DNA of 6,269 nt from GCA-002840015 sp033765245 (GCA_033765245.1 JANRIF010000086.1:1-6269); one strand, 5' to 3'; shown: positions 1 to 5,831, counted from the first letter of the stretch. Program-made: numbers and translations. The notes: generated by a model not told the origin, from the letters alone.

Positions 1-215
1 GCTGGCTCTTTCCACTGGAACACCGCTTCCACGCCTACGCCAAAGGCGCGCGCGATGCGGAACGCGAGTTCCAGCGAGGGCGTGTATTTGCCCGCTTCGA
101 GCGAAATGATGGTCTGGCGGGTGACGCCGCAACGGCGCGCGAGTTCTTCTTGGGTCAGTTCGCCGTGGTCGAAACGCAGGCGGCGGATGGTGTTGGCAAT
201 CGGCATGCTGCTCAT
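1..215 (-). CDS. Small XRE/Cro-family helix-turn-helix regulator (3' end outside window)
   Basis: A short DNA-binding protein, probably the repressor of its own two-gene cassette. The 71 codons visible form almost the whole protein for this class (usually about 65-85 residues). Residues 8-18 make the first helix (NTIRRLRFDHG). Residues 21-42 are the helix-turn-helix, with LTQEELARRCGV as the first helix and TRQTIISLEAG as the recognition helix. Residues 45-66 contain the usual PSLELAFRIARAFGVGVEAVF tail. There is no sensor domain. ATG at 215 or ATG at 206 could be the start; neither has a clear Shine-Dalgarno. The stop of the upstream membrane-protein gene lies 7 nt before ATG 215, so translation is probably coupled. 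The pairing with a multi-pass membrane protein carrying a DERD-type motif is a recurrent arrangement for these mini-regulators. The likely binding sites are the twin palindromes at 875-926 (inference). The fold is certain; target and signal are unknown. Confidence 0.9.
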   Translation of the reverse strand, partial: MSSMPIANTIRRLRFDHGELTQEELARRCGVTRQTIISLEAGKYTPSLELAFRIARAFGVGVEAVFQWKEP

Positions 216-222
216 GCGCGGC

Positions 223-852
223 TCAATGGCGGTCGCGCCAGTATTGGATCGCCGCCGCCGCGTGCGAGATCAGGCCGGCCCACAACAGCGCGTACACCAG
301 CATGTGCGCGATTGCCGGCGGTGTCGCCCAGGCCATTTTTTCGGCAGGCGACAGCCCCAGTGTCACTGCCACGCCGATCACGCAGAACGTCAGTGCGCCG
401 CTGCTCCAACTCGCCGCAACGCGCGCGATTTCGCGATCCCGCTCGTCTTCCTGGACCTTGTCTTGCCAACGCGCCTTCATCAATTGCGAGATCACCAGCC
501 ACGCCACAAACAACATCACCACATGATTGCCCACCGTGCGCGCCTGCACGTTGTGCAACACCGGCGCGTGGATCAGCACGTCCGATTTCAGCAGCAGATA
601 CGCCAGCAACTGCGCCATGAACACCAGCCCGATCCACGCCTGCCATTCGCCAGGCGCGATCGCAGCATCCGCCTCGCCGCGCGGCAGTCGATACACCGCG
701 TACAACGAACCCCACGCGAGAGTGACCAGCGCGGCGAAGCCGAGCTTGCCGGTATCCAGGCCAAGCACGCGATCGCCACCCGCCAGCAACAGCCACAGGG
801 CAAGCAGGGCAACCACCAGCAGGCCCAGCAAGCGCAACGATGGTGAAGTCAT
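223..852 (-). CDS. Six-helix membrane protein of unknown function, paired with the XRE regulator
   Basis: A 209-residue integral inner-membrane protein. Hydrophobic segments lie near residues 5-24, 37-56, 70-88, 107-125, 149-167 and 176-201. The longest charged loop, about 126-148 (KARWQDKVQEDERDREIARVA), joins helices 4 and 5. Its DERD (136-139) followed by a basic/amphipathic stretch resembles the 'DERe..I..ra' loop of DUF2178/DUF3796-like proteins that sit next to small XRE regulators (recalled resemblance, not searched). No enzyme or transporter signature is visible. ATG 852 is chosen over the TTG at 873 because GGGAAG lies just upstream, the predicted transcript starts near 879, and the first helix then begins right after the N-terminus. 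It is the first gene of a two-gene unit; the regulator starts 7 nt after its stop. A role in signalling to, or being controlled by, the regulator is only inference from context. Confidence 0.8.
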   Translation of the reverse strand: MTSPSLRLLGLLVVALLALWLLLAGGDRVLGLDTGKLGFAALVTLAWGSLYAVYRLPRGEADAAIAPGEWQAWIGLVFMAQLLAYLLLKSDVLIHAPVLHNVQARTVGNHVVMLFVAWLVISQLMKARWQDKVQEDERDREIARVAASWSSGALTFCVIGVAVTLGLSPAEKMAWATPPAIAHMLVYALLWAGLISHAAAAIQYWRDRH

Positions 853-874
853 GAGGTCTTCCCAAGCAGACAAA

Positions 875-894
875 ATGTACTGTGTACTTTACAT
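875..894. promoter_or_regulatory. Candidate operator 1 (20-bp imperfect palindrome)
   Basis: ATGTACTGTGTACTTTACAT is an imperfect inverted repeat: 7 of 10 positions pair between its halves. It shares 14 of 20 positions with the second site at 907-926, and the pair gives a symmetric consensus of the form ATGTAAnGTnnACnTTACAT. It covers the -10 hexamer and predicted transcript start. The proposed binder is the XRE protein at 1-215; this is inference from position and symmetry. Confidence 0.6.
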
Positions 895-913
895 CGCATG
901 GCGGCAATGTCAA
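886..913 (-). promoter_or_regulatory. Predicted sigma70-like promoter of the membrane protein-XRE cassette
   Basis: On the minus strand a perfect -35 hexamer TTGACA (913-908) is followed by 16 bp and then TAAAGT (891-886), 4 of 6 to the -10 consensus. The expected transcript start is near 879, giving a leader of about 27 nt before ATG 852. Both hexamers fall inside the two palindromes at 875-894 and 907-926, as expected for a promoter blocked by its repressor. Confidence 0.6.
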
Positions 914-926
914 GTTGACGTTACAT
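907..926. promoter_or_regulatory. Candidate operator 2 (20-bp imperfect palindrome)
   Basis: ATGTCAAGTTGACGTTACAT again pairs at 7 of 10 positions between halves and contains the perfect inner palindrome GTCAA-g-TTGAC. It covers the -35 hexamer. Its start lies 32 bp from that of operator 1, about three helical turns, so two dimers would sit on the same face of the DNA and could bind cooperatively (inference). Confidence 0.6.
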
Positions 927-959
927 GTCATCGCGGCGCGCGACAGGTGTGCGTTGACC

Positions 960-2354
960 TCACCCCGGCAACAACTTCCCCGGGTTGAGAATCCCATCCG
1001 GATCGAATTGCGCCTTGACGGCGTGCATCAACGCGAGGGTTTCGGGGCTGTGGGCGCGGGGCATGAATTCGCGTTTGCCGAGGCCGATGCCGTGTTCGCC
1101 GGAGAGGGTGCCGCCGAGGCGCAGGGCGAGTTCGAACACGTGTGGCAATACGGCATGGGCGCGGGCGTTTTGGGCGGCGTCGGCGGGGTCGTAGAGGATG
1201 TTGACGTGCAGGTTGCCGTTGCCGACATGGCCGAAGTTGACGATGGTGAGGTCGAATTCGCTGGCGAGCGCTTTGATGCCGGCGACCAGTGCGGGAATGC
1301 GGCTGACCGGCACCACCACGTCTTCGTTGATCTTGCCGGGGGCGATGGATCGCAGCGAAGGCGAGAGCGCTTTGCGCGCGGACCACAGCGCTTCGCGCGC
1401 GGCTTCGTCGGGGGCGGTGTCGAGTGCGATCAGGCCGGGGCCGCGGGCGGCGCGTTCGAGCGCTTCGACCGCGACATCCACGGTGCGTTCGTCGCCATCG
1501 GCTTCGATCATCAGCAAGGCACCGGCAGCGGGAATGTCGGCGCCGCCGACGTCGCGCGCCAAGCGCACGCATTGGCCGTCCATGAATTCCAGCATCGACG
1601 GGGTATGCGGTTGTGCCATCAGCCGCGCCACCGCAGCGGCGGCGGATTCGACATCGACGTACAGGGCGCGTAGCGCGCGCCGGGCGCTGGGCAGTGGGCG
1701 CAGTGCCAGCGTGGCTTCGACGATCAGCGCGAGCGTACCTTCGGAGCCGACGATGAAGCGGGTGAAGTCGTAGCCGGCCGCCGCCTTGCTGGTGGTGCCG
1801 CCGCAGCGGATCAACTCGCCCGCGCCGGTGACGGCGGCGAGGCCGAGTACGTTGTCGCGGCAGGCGCCGTACTTCACCGCGCGCGGGCCGCCGGCGTTGC
1901 AGGCGAGGTTGCCGCCGATGCTGCTGTAGGCGGCGCTGGTGGGGTCGGGCGCCCAGAACAGCGCGTGCGCGGCGGCGGCGCGTTGCAGCTCGCCGTTGAG
2001 CAGGCCGGGTTCCGCCACGGCCAGGCGATCTTCGGGCGTGAGCGCGAGCAGCCGGTTCATGCGCTCGAAACTCACCACCACGCCGCCGTGCACCGGCACG
2101 CTGGCGCCAGTGGTGTTGGTGCCGCGTCCGCGTGCGACGATCGGCATCCCGTGCGCGCGACAGGCGCGCACCAGTTCGAGCACTTGTGCGGTTTCGTGCG
2201 GCAGTACCACGGCAGCCGGCATCGCCTGTTCGCGCGAGTTGTCGTAGCCGTAACTCAGGCGCTGTGCCGGCGACAGCAGCAACGCCTCCGCATCGAATGC
2301 CTGCGCGAGACGCTTGCGTAGGGCTTCGGGCAGGGTGGGTTGCGCACTGCTCAT
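960..2354 (-). CDS. FAD-linked D-2-hydroxyacid dehydrogenase (GlcD / D-lactate dehydrogenase-like)
   Basis: A 464-residue flavoprotein of the vanillyl-alcohol-oxidase/PCMH fold. This family oxidises D-2-hydroxy acids (D-lactate, glycolate, D-2-hydroxyglutarate) to 2-oxo acids and passes electrons to quinone, cytochrome or another acceptor. The FAD domain occupies about residues 45-222: RGRGTNTTG (75-83), PDP (136-138), IGGN (146-149), NAGG (153-156), GYDF (194-197) and GSEGTL (203-208). The C-terminal FAD-oxidase domain follows: GKINEDV (340-346), the metal/substrate site GHVGNGNLH (375-383, His376 and His383), SGEHGIGLGK (418-427, His421) and the closing NPGK (457-460). No signal peptide or iron-sulfur cysteine cluster is visible, so it is probably a single-subunit cytoplasmic enzyme. 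The start ATG at 2354 shares its A with the yraN stop (TGATG), favouring coupled translation. Which hydroxy acid it uses cannot be told from sequence, so no symbol is given. Confidence 0.9.
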   Translation of the reverse strand: MSSAQPTLPEALRKRLAQAFDAEALLLSPAQRLSYGYDNSREQAMPAAVVLPHETAQVLELVRACRAHGMPIVARGRGTNTTGASVPVHGGVVVSFERMNRLLALTPEDRLAVAEPGLLNGELQRAAAAHALFWAPDPTSAAYSSIGGNLACNAGGPRAVKYGACRDNVLGLAAVTGAGELIRCGGTTSKAAAGYDFTRFIVGSEGTLALIVEATLALRPLPSARRALRALYVDVESAAAAVARLMAQPHTPSMLEFMDGQCVRLARDVGGADIPAAGALLMIEADGDERTVDVAVEALERAARGPGLIALDTAPDEAAREALWSARKALSPSLRSIAPGKINEDVVVPVSRIPALVAGIKALASEFDLTIVNFGHVGNGNLHVNILYDPADAAQNARAHAVLPHVFELALRLGGTLSGEHGIGLGKREFMPRAHSPETLALMHAVKAQFDPDGILNPGKLLPG

Positions 2355-2737
2355 CAGCGCAGGTCGTCCAGGGTGAAGGCGTTGCGGATCCAGTCGATCC
2401 GCGCGGCATCGCGTTCGCCCGATAGCGCGATCACGTCGAATCGGCACGGCAACTGGGCGAGTGCAGGCTGCCCCGCCAACCAGGCGCTGGCGGCACGCGC
2501 GATCCGCGCGCATTTGCGGCGATCCACCGAGACCGCAGCGCCGCCGAAGGCGTCGTTGCGGCGCTGGCGCACTTCCACGAACACCACGGTGCTGCCGTCG
2601 CGCGCGATCAGGTCGATCTCGCCGAAGCGATAGCGCACGTTGCGCGCCAACGGTTTGAGCCCGTGCGCCAACAAATGCGCCTGCGCGGCATCCTCGCCGG
2701 CCGCGCCGATCGCGGCGGTGTCAGGGGGCTTGCGCAT
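2354..2737 (-). CDS. yraN: YraN / UPF0102 nuclease-fold protein
   Basis: 127 residues, normal for this family (about 115-135). YraN proteins have an endonuclease-like PD-(D/E)xK/Holliday-junction-resolvase fold; their cellular role is not settled. Visible family marks: GAAGEDAAQAHLLAHG (11-26, Glu15), the RNVRYRFGEIDLIARDG block (32-48, Glu40 and Asp42), VFVEVRQRR (52-60, Glu55; Arg in place of the nuclease Lys, as I recall for E. coli YraN too), FGGAAVSV (64-71), and CRFDVIAL (98-105). ATG 2737 is chosen because family homology begins there; upstream sequence in this frame is merely the opposite reading of lpoA. The gene overlaps the end of lpoA by 17 nt and its TGA overlaps the ATG of the oxidase gene. 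It is thus the middle gene of a tight three-gene operon, the same lpoA-yraN order as yraM-yraN in E. coli. Confidence 0.93.
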   Translation of the reverse strand: MRKPPDTAAIGAAGEDAAQAHLLAHGLKPLARNVRYRFGEIDLIARDGSTVVFVEVRQRRNDAFGGAAVSVDRRKCARIARAASAWLAGQPALAQLPCRFDVIALSGERDAARIDWIRNAFTLDDLR

Positions 2738-4508
2738 CCGGAATCGCCGGTTGGCTTTCCAGCGCCGCTTCCGGCACCGCGCGCATGCGCCCGCCGCTGA
2801 ACGTGGCCCAAGCCGGCTGCCGCAACACGTTGCCGAAGCCGTCCACGCGCAACATGCCGGTGGCTCCGGCCAACCAGGCGCCCGGGTTGCGCTGCAATTG
2901 CTCGATGTAGGCACTCAAGCGGTAGCCGTCGGCACCGAAGCCGAACAGGCGCGCCGAACTGCCGCGCGCGCTGGGCAGCGTGTGGGCCAGGCGCTCGGAT
3001 TCGGGCAGGGCATCGGTGGCGCCAAGCAGCCACGGGAATTCCGGAAACTCGATGCCTTCCAGTTCGCGGTCCAGTCGCAGGTCGCCACTGCCCGACACGA
3101 TCAGCGCGGTGGCGAAGATCGGGCGCTGGTCGAATCCGGACGCCGCCAGTTGCGGCACCAGCAGCCGCGCCTGCGGCGCCTTGAGGGCGATGAACACGGC
3201 GTCGTGGTTGCCGGCGAGCAGCACCTTGTCGTCGGCGCCGGGGCCGCCACCGGCCGCGCCGAACAATGGCTTGAGCATGGGCCCGTAGTTGGGTTCGGAC
3301 TCCGGCACCTGCGCACGCGCCAGCACTTCGCCGCCGCGTTGCGTGTAGTGCTGCACGAAGGCGTCGACCGCGCGGCGGCTCTGCTCGTCGGCGGTGCCGA
3401 CCACCAGCGCGCGCAGCAGGCCCTTGTCGATCATGCGTTCGGCGGCGGCCACGGCGTCGTCCTCCGGCGCTAGCGTGAAGCTGACACTGCCGGGCGGCGG
3501 CGGCACGGTGCCGCGGTTGAGCGCGAGTATCGGCAACGTCGGCCGTTCGCGCGCGAACAACGCGGCCACCGAATCGCGATCGAGCGGGCCCAGCACCCGC
3601 TCGGCGCCGGCGGCCTCGGCCTGGGTGTAGGCGCTCTCGACGCCTTCGGTGGTGCCCTGGCTGTCGTACAGCAGCAATTGCGGACGTGCGCGCGATTCCT
3701 GGAAGTGCGCCGCCAGCACGCCGTCGAGCACCGCGCGTCCGGCCCCAGCAAGCGGGCCGCTGAGCGGCAGCAGCAAGGCCAGCCGTTGCACCGGGCGATA
3801 GCCATCGGCAGCGAGCAGACGCGCTGTGTCGAGCGCCGCGTCGGGCGCGCCGGCGCGACGCGGCAGCGACGACAGGCCGCGCACGTTCAGAGCGCGGTTG
3901 ACGAACGGGCGCAGCGCGTCGTCGCTCGGCAACATCGCGCCCTGAGTGCGCAGCGAATCGCTATCGACGCCGGTCAGCAGATCGGCGATGCGAACGCGGT
4001 TGGCGCTGCGCTCGGCCGCCGGCACCAGGCGATCGATCGCGGCCAGTTCCCGCGCTGCCGCGAACGCGGCGCCGGTGCGCTCCAGCGCTTGCGCGCGCAG
4101 CCGCTGTCGCTGCAGCACCAGCGCCGGTGGCAACGCTTGCCCGCTGGGCGTCAGTTGCGTCAATGCCGCTTCGGCATCGCCGTCGTGCAGTGCCAGCTCG
4201 GCCAGTACCAAGGCGCGGCGGGCGTTGTCGGCCGGCGCCAGCGTGCGCGACGTCACTTGTGCCAGCGCGCCACGTGCCGCCTCGGTATCGCCGGCCGCAA
4301 GCCACGCCTCGGCCGCGCGCAGCCGCAGCCCGTCGCGGCCGCGCGCCTCGCCGGTGGCGGCATCGCTGAAGGCTTGCGCGGCTTCGGCATAGCGTTGCTC
4401 GGACAGCAGCGCTTCGGCGGCCGGCGCCGCCGCCGGTGGGTACGAGGTGGTGGTGGCGCAGCCGTTCAGCAGCAGCGACAGGCACAGCGCGTGCAGCGCA
4501 TGATTCAT
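2721..4508 (-). CDS. lpoA: Penicillin-binding protein activator LpoA (LppC-family lipoprotein)
   Basis: A 595-residue outer-membrane lipoprotein. In E. coli, LpoA spans the periplasm to activate the transpeptidase of PBP1A. Residues 1-16 are a short signal peptide ending in LNG, with lipidated Cys17 (LLLNGC). Asn at -2 is unusual but acceptable for a lipobox. Residues about 30-200 are an Ala/Leu-rich TPR-like helical domain (LSEQRYAEAAQAFSDAATG; AWLAAGDTEAARGAL; LALHDGDAEAAL). Residues about 240-575 are the type-I periplasmic-binding-protein-like domain: RLALLLPLSGPLAGAG (242-257), LLLYDSQGT (278-286), RVLGPLDRDSVAAL (304-317), and the late FGFGADGYRLSAY (522-534) and GATGMLRVDGFGNV (548-561). 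ATG 4508 has AGGAAT 9 nt upstream. The protein is close in length to E. coli LpoA (about 680), slightly shorter. Oddity: the n-region MNHALHAL has no Lys or Arg. First gene of the operon with yraN and the oxidase; divergent from rsmI. Confidence 0.93.
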   Translation of the reverse strand: MNHALHALCLSLLLNGCATTTSYPPAAAPAAEALLSEQRYAEAAQAFSDAATGEARGRDGLRLRAAEAWLAAGDTEAARGALAQVTSRTLAPADNARRALVLAELALHDGDAEAALTQLTPSGQALPPALVLQRQRLRAQALERTGAAFAAARELAAIDRLVPAAERSANRVRIADLLTGVDSDSLRTQGAMLPSDDALRPFVNRALNVRGLSSLPRRAGAPDAALDTARLLAADGYRPVQRLALLLPLSGPLAGAGRAVLDGVLAAHFQESRARPQLLLYDSQGTTEGVESAYTQAEAAGAERVLGPLDRDSVAALFARERPTLPILALNRGTVPPPPGSVSFTLAPEDDAVAAAERMIDKGLLRALVVGTADEQSRRAVDAFVQHYTQRGGEVLARAQVPESEPNYGPMLKPLFGAAGGGPGADDKVLLAGNHDAVFIALKAPQARLLVPQLAASGFDQRPIFATALIVSGSGDLRLDRELEGIEFPEFPWLLGATDALPESERLAHTLPSARGSSARLFGFGADGYRLSAYIEQLQRNPGAWLAGATGMLRVDGFGNVLRQPAWATFSGGRMRAVPEAALESQPAIPDAQAP

Positions 4509-4515
4509 GAGCCGG

Positions 4516-4521
4516 ATTCCT
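4516..4521 (-). promoter_or_regulatory. Ribosome binding site of lpoA
   Basis: The minus-strand reading AGGAAT ends its AGGA core 9 nt before ATG 4508. It decides the start, because no ATG, GTG or TTG that would add a basic n-region is seen in frame close upstream. Confidence 0.6.
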
Positions 4522-4554
4522 GCGACGGACGATACGCCCGCGTCGATCGCGACT

Positions 4555-4582
4555 ATCCTACTGCACCGACCCGCCGTGTCGC
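4555..4582 (-). promoter_or_regulatory. Weak candidate promoter for the lpoA-yraN-oxidase operon
   Basis: On the minus strand GCGACA (4582-4577) and TAGGAT (4560-4555) are separated by 16 bp; each matches 4 of 6 consensus positions. The leader to ATG 4508 would be about 40 nt. This is the best sigma70-like pair I found in the 229-bp lpoA/rsmI intergenic region. No comparably good pair was found for rsmI in the other direction. Confidence 0.35.
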
Positions 4583-4698
4583 ATGGCGATCCGGCGCGGG
4601 CGCGTGGCGTCACCGTTCAAGTGCGGCATTGCATGTCGTTTGGAACTTATCCGCGCGGTGGATCGCCCGCCCAACGATAAGTGCTTTCAAGAACGCAG

Positions 4699-4711
4699 CC
4701 CCACGCTGGGG
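4699..4711 (+). other. Short hairpin in the rsmI leader
   Basis: CCCCA-CGC-TGGGG is a perfect 5-bp stem with a 3-nt loop, 26 nt before the rsmI ATG and 12 nt before its GGAG ribosome site (4724-4727). It is GC-rich and would be stable in RNA. Whether it controls anything is unknown; there is no U tract, so it is not a standard terminator. Confidence 0.35.
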
Positions 4712-4737
4712 TGGACATATTCCGGAGCGCGCTGGGC

Positions 4738-5565
4738 ATGAAAGCAGGCGGTTTGTATGTGGTGTCGACGCCGATCGGCAATCTCGGCGACATCAGCGCG
4801 CGCGCGTTGGAGACGCTGCGTGCGGTCGACCTGATCTGCGCTGAGGACACCCGGCACACACGCCAGTTGCTGGCGCACTTCGGGATCGAGCGTCCGCTGC
4901 AGGCGCTGCACGAGCACAACGAGGCGGCGCAGGCAGCGGCGTTGGTGACGCGAATGCAGGCAGGCGAGCGCATGGCGCTGGTATCGGATGCCGGCACGCC
5001 CTTGCTGAGCGATCCCGGCTTCCGGCTGGTGCGGGCCGCGCGCGAGGCCGGGTTGACGGTGAGCCCGGTGCCGGGCGCGAGCGCCTTGCTGGCCGCGCTG
5101 GCGGTGAGCGGGTTGCCCTGCGACCGCTTCTGTTTTGAAGGCTTTCTGCCCGCCAAGGGTGCGGCGCGGCGCGAGCGTCTGGCGGTATTGGCGAGCGAGG
5201 CACGCACGCTGGTGTGCTACGAGAGCGCACACCGCATCAGCGAGACCCTGGACGATTGCGTGACGGTGTTCGGCGGCGAACGTCCGGCGGCGCTGGCGCG
5301 CGAGCTGACCAAATTGTTCGAGACCGTGTTGACCGGCACCCTGCAAGACGTGCGCACGCGCGTGCAATCCGACCCCGACCAGCGGCGCGGCGAGTTCGTG
5401 CTGATGATCGCCGGAGTCGAAGACGACCTCGCCGCGCGCACCCTCGAAGGCCGTCGCCTGTACGCCCGTCTCGCCGAACACCTCCCGCCCGCCAAAGCCG
5501 CCCGCCTCGCCGCCGAACTCAGCGGCGCCCCGCGCAAGGCGTTGTATGGCGGGGGCGAGGAGTAG
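4738..5565 (+). CDS. rsmI: 16S rRNA (cytidine-1402 2'-O)-methyltransferase RsmI
   Basis: A 275-residue SAM-dependent enzyme of the tetrapyrrole-methylase fold. With RsmH (N4) it modifies C1402 of 16S rRNA at the P site and helps decoding fidelity. All family signatures are present: LYVVSTPIGNLGDIS (6-20), AEDTRHTRQLL (35-45), HEHNE (58-62), LVSDAGTPLLSDPG (81-94), PVPGASA (110-116), FEGFLP (133-138), YESAHR (161-166), ARELTKLFE (187-195) and GEFVLMI (218-224). The length is normal (275-290). ATG 4738 is preferred over the in-frame GTG at 4681: homology begins at residue 4-5 after the ATG, and GGAG lies 10 nt upstream of it. The gene is divergent from lpoA, as yraL is from yraM in E. coli. The TAG stop lies only 8 nt before the GGGACTC repeats, so its transcript must run into that structure unless it ends inside it. 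The next gene is pheT, which is not its usual neighbour. Confidence 0.97.
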   Translation: MKAGGLYVVSTPIGNLGDISARALETLRAVDLICAEDTRHTRQLLAHFGIERPLQALHEHNEAAQAAALVTRMQAGERMALVSDAGTPLLSDPGFRLVRAAREAGLTVSPVPGASALLAALAVSGLPCDRFCFEGFLPAKGAARRERLAVLASEARTLVCYESAHRISETLDDCVTVFGGERPAALARELTKLFETVLTGTLQDVRTRVQSDPDQRRGEFVLMIAGVEDDLAARTLEGRRLYARLAEHLPPAKAARLAAELSGAPRKALYGGGEE

Positions 5566-5590
5566 GGGATCACGGGACTCGGGACTCGAT

Positions 5591-5626
5591 GAAGCCGGGA
5601 CTCGGGACTCGGGACTCGGGACTCGG
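5591..5626 (+). repeat. Left arm of long inverted repeat
   Basis: GAAGCC followed by four heptamers and GG. It pairs with 5730-5765 at 34 of 36 positions; the two differences are in the last base of heptamers 1 and 3. The loop of 103 nt contains the remaining tandem copies and the AT-richer core. Confidence 0.85.
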
Positions 5627-5685
5627 GACTCGGGACTCGGGACTCGGGACTCGGGACTCGGGACTCGGGACTCGGGACTCGGGAC
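5597..5685 (+). repeat. Tandem heptamer array, (GGGACTC)12 plus a partial copy
   Basis: Twelve uninterrupted identical copies cover 5597-5680, followed by the partial GGGAC (5681-5685). The unit is 7 bp, not a multiple of three, so it reads as a cycling GTRDSGL peptide in every frame and explains the spurious reading frames here. Perfect identity suggests recent expansion or ongoing slippage, so copy number probably varies between strains. The regularly spaced GGG runs (4-nt spacers) meet the usual G-quadruplex pattern on the plus strand. Confidence 0.97.
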
Positions 5686-5729
5686 GACAAGCTTGCGAAC
5701 TTTTGCTTTGAGCTTTTGCCGTTGCCTAT

Positions 5730-5765
5730 CCGAGTCCCCAGTCCCGAGTCCCTAGTCCCGGCTTC
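5730..5765 (-). repeat. Right arm of long inverted repeat
   Basis: Read on the minus strand it gives GAAGCC then four heptamers ending A, C, G and C, then GG, matching the left arm at 34 of 36. The right arm is degenerate while the left array is perfect, which suggests the arms have had different recent histories. Confidence 0.85.
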
Positions 5766-5790
5766 TCTAAGTCCCCAGTCCCGGCTTCTC
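5754..5790 (+). repeat. Direct duplication of the arm end
   Basis: AGTCCCGGCTTCTC occurs exactly at 5754-5767 and again at 5777-5790 (period 23 bp), with TAAGTCCCC in between. It looks like a duplicated terminus of the inverted-repeat element. Confidence 0.75.
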
Positions 5791-5831
5791 CGAACACCAC
5801 ACACCACCTTCACCCCACCGGACACCCCGCG

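Larger units (their letters stand above)
5574..5790. repeat. Composite intergenic GGGACTC element between rsmI and pheT
   Basis: About 217 bp fill nearly the whole rsmI-pheT gap. In order: two GGGACTC copies (5574-5587); a spacer GATGAAGCC; twelve perfect tandem copies (5597-5680) plus GGGAC; an AT-richer core (5686-5729) with the palindrome CAAGCTTG (5688-5695) and two CTTTTGC copies (5700, 5713); and a right flank (5730-5790) made of the same heptamer in the opposite orientation, ending twice in GGCTTCTC. No coding capacity is credible. Similar GGGACTC strings are, from memory, dispersed in Lysobacter/Xanthomonas-type genomes. This may be one copy of a non-autonomous repeat family, but no target-site duplication is visible. 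Confidence 0.85.

Noticed and set aside
931..943. TCGCG-GCG-CGCGA hairpin after the oxidase gene as a rho-independent terminator
   Set aside because: The stem is only 5 bp and no T run follows on the minus strand; such palindromes are frequent by chance in CG-rich DNA.
2567..2575. EVR in place of EVK in the YraN nuclease-like motif as a lost active site
   Set aside because: As I recall, gammaproteobacterial YraN proteins commonly carry Arg at this position, so it is not peculiar to this gene.
882..4844. Long plus-strand open frames opposite the oxidase, yraN and lpoA (e.g. 882-1673, 2640-3473, 3678-4844)
   Set aside because: High-GC DNA gives long antisense frames. These are rich in Arg/Ala/His/Gln, show no domains, and lie opposite genes with complete family motifs.
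5591..5765. Long inverted repeat as a simple intrinsic terminator for rsmI
   Set aside because: The loop is 103 nt and no U tract follows the right arm. Structural effects on transcription are possible but the standard terminator form is absent.
5574..5790. CRISPR array
   Set aside because: The unit is 7 bp with no spacers between copies, no 24-40-bp repeats and no cas genes nearby.
5566..5831. rnpB or a tRNA gene between rsmI and pheT
   Set aside because: rnpB often lies near rsmI in related bacteria, but this gap is occupied by the repeat element and shows no RNase P or tRNA-like conserved segments.
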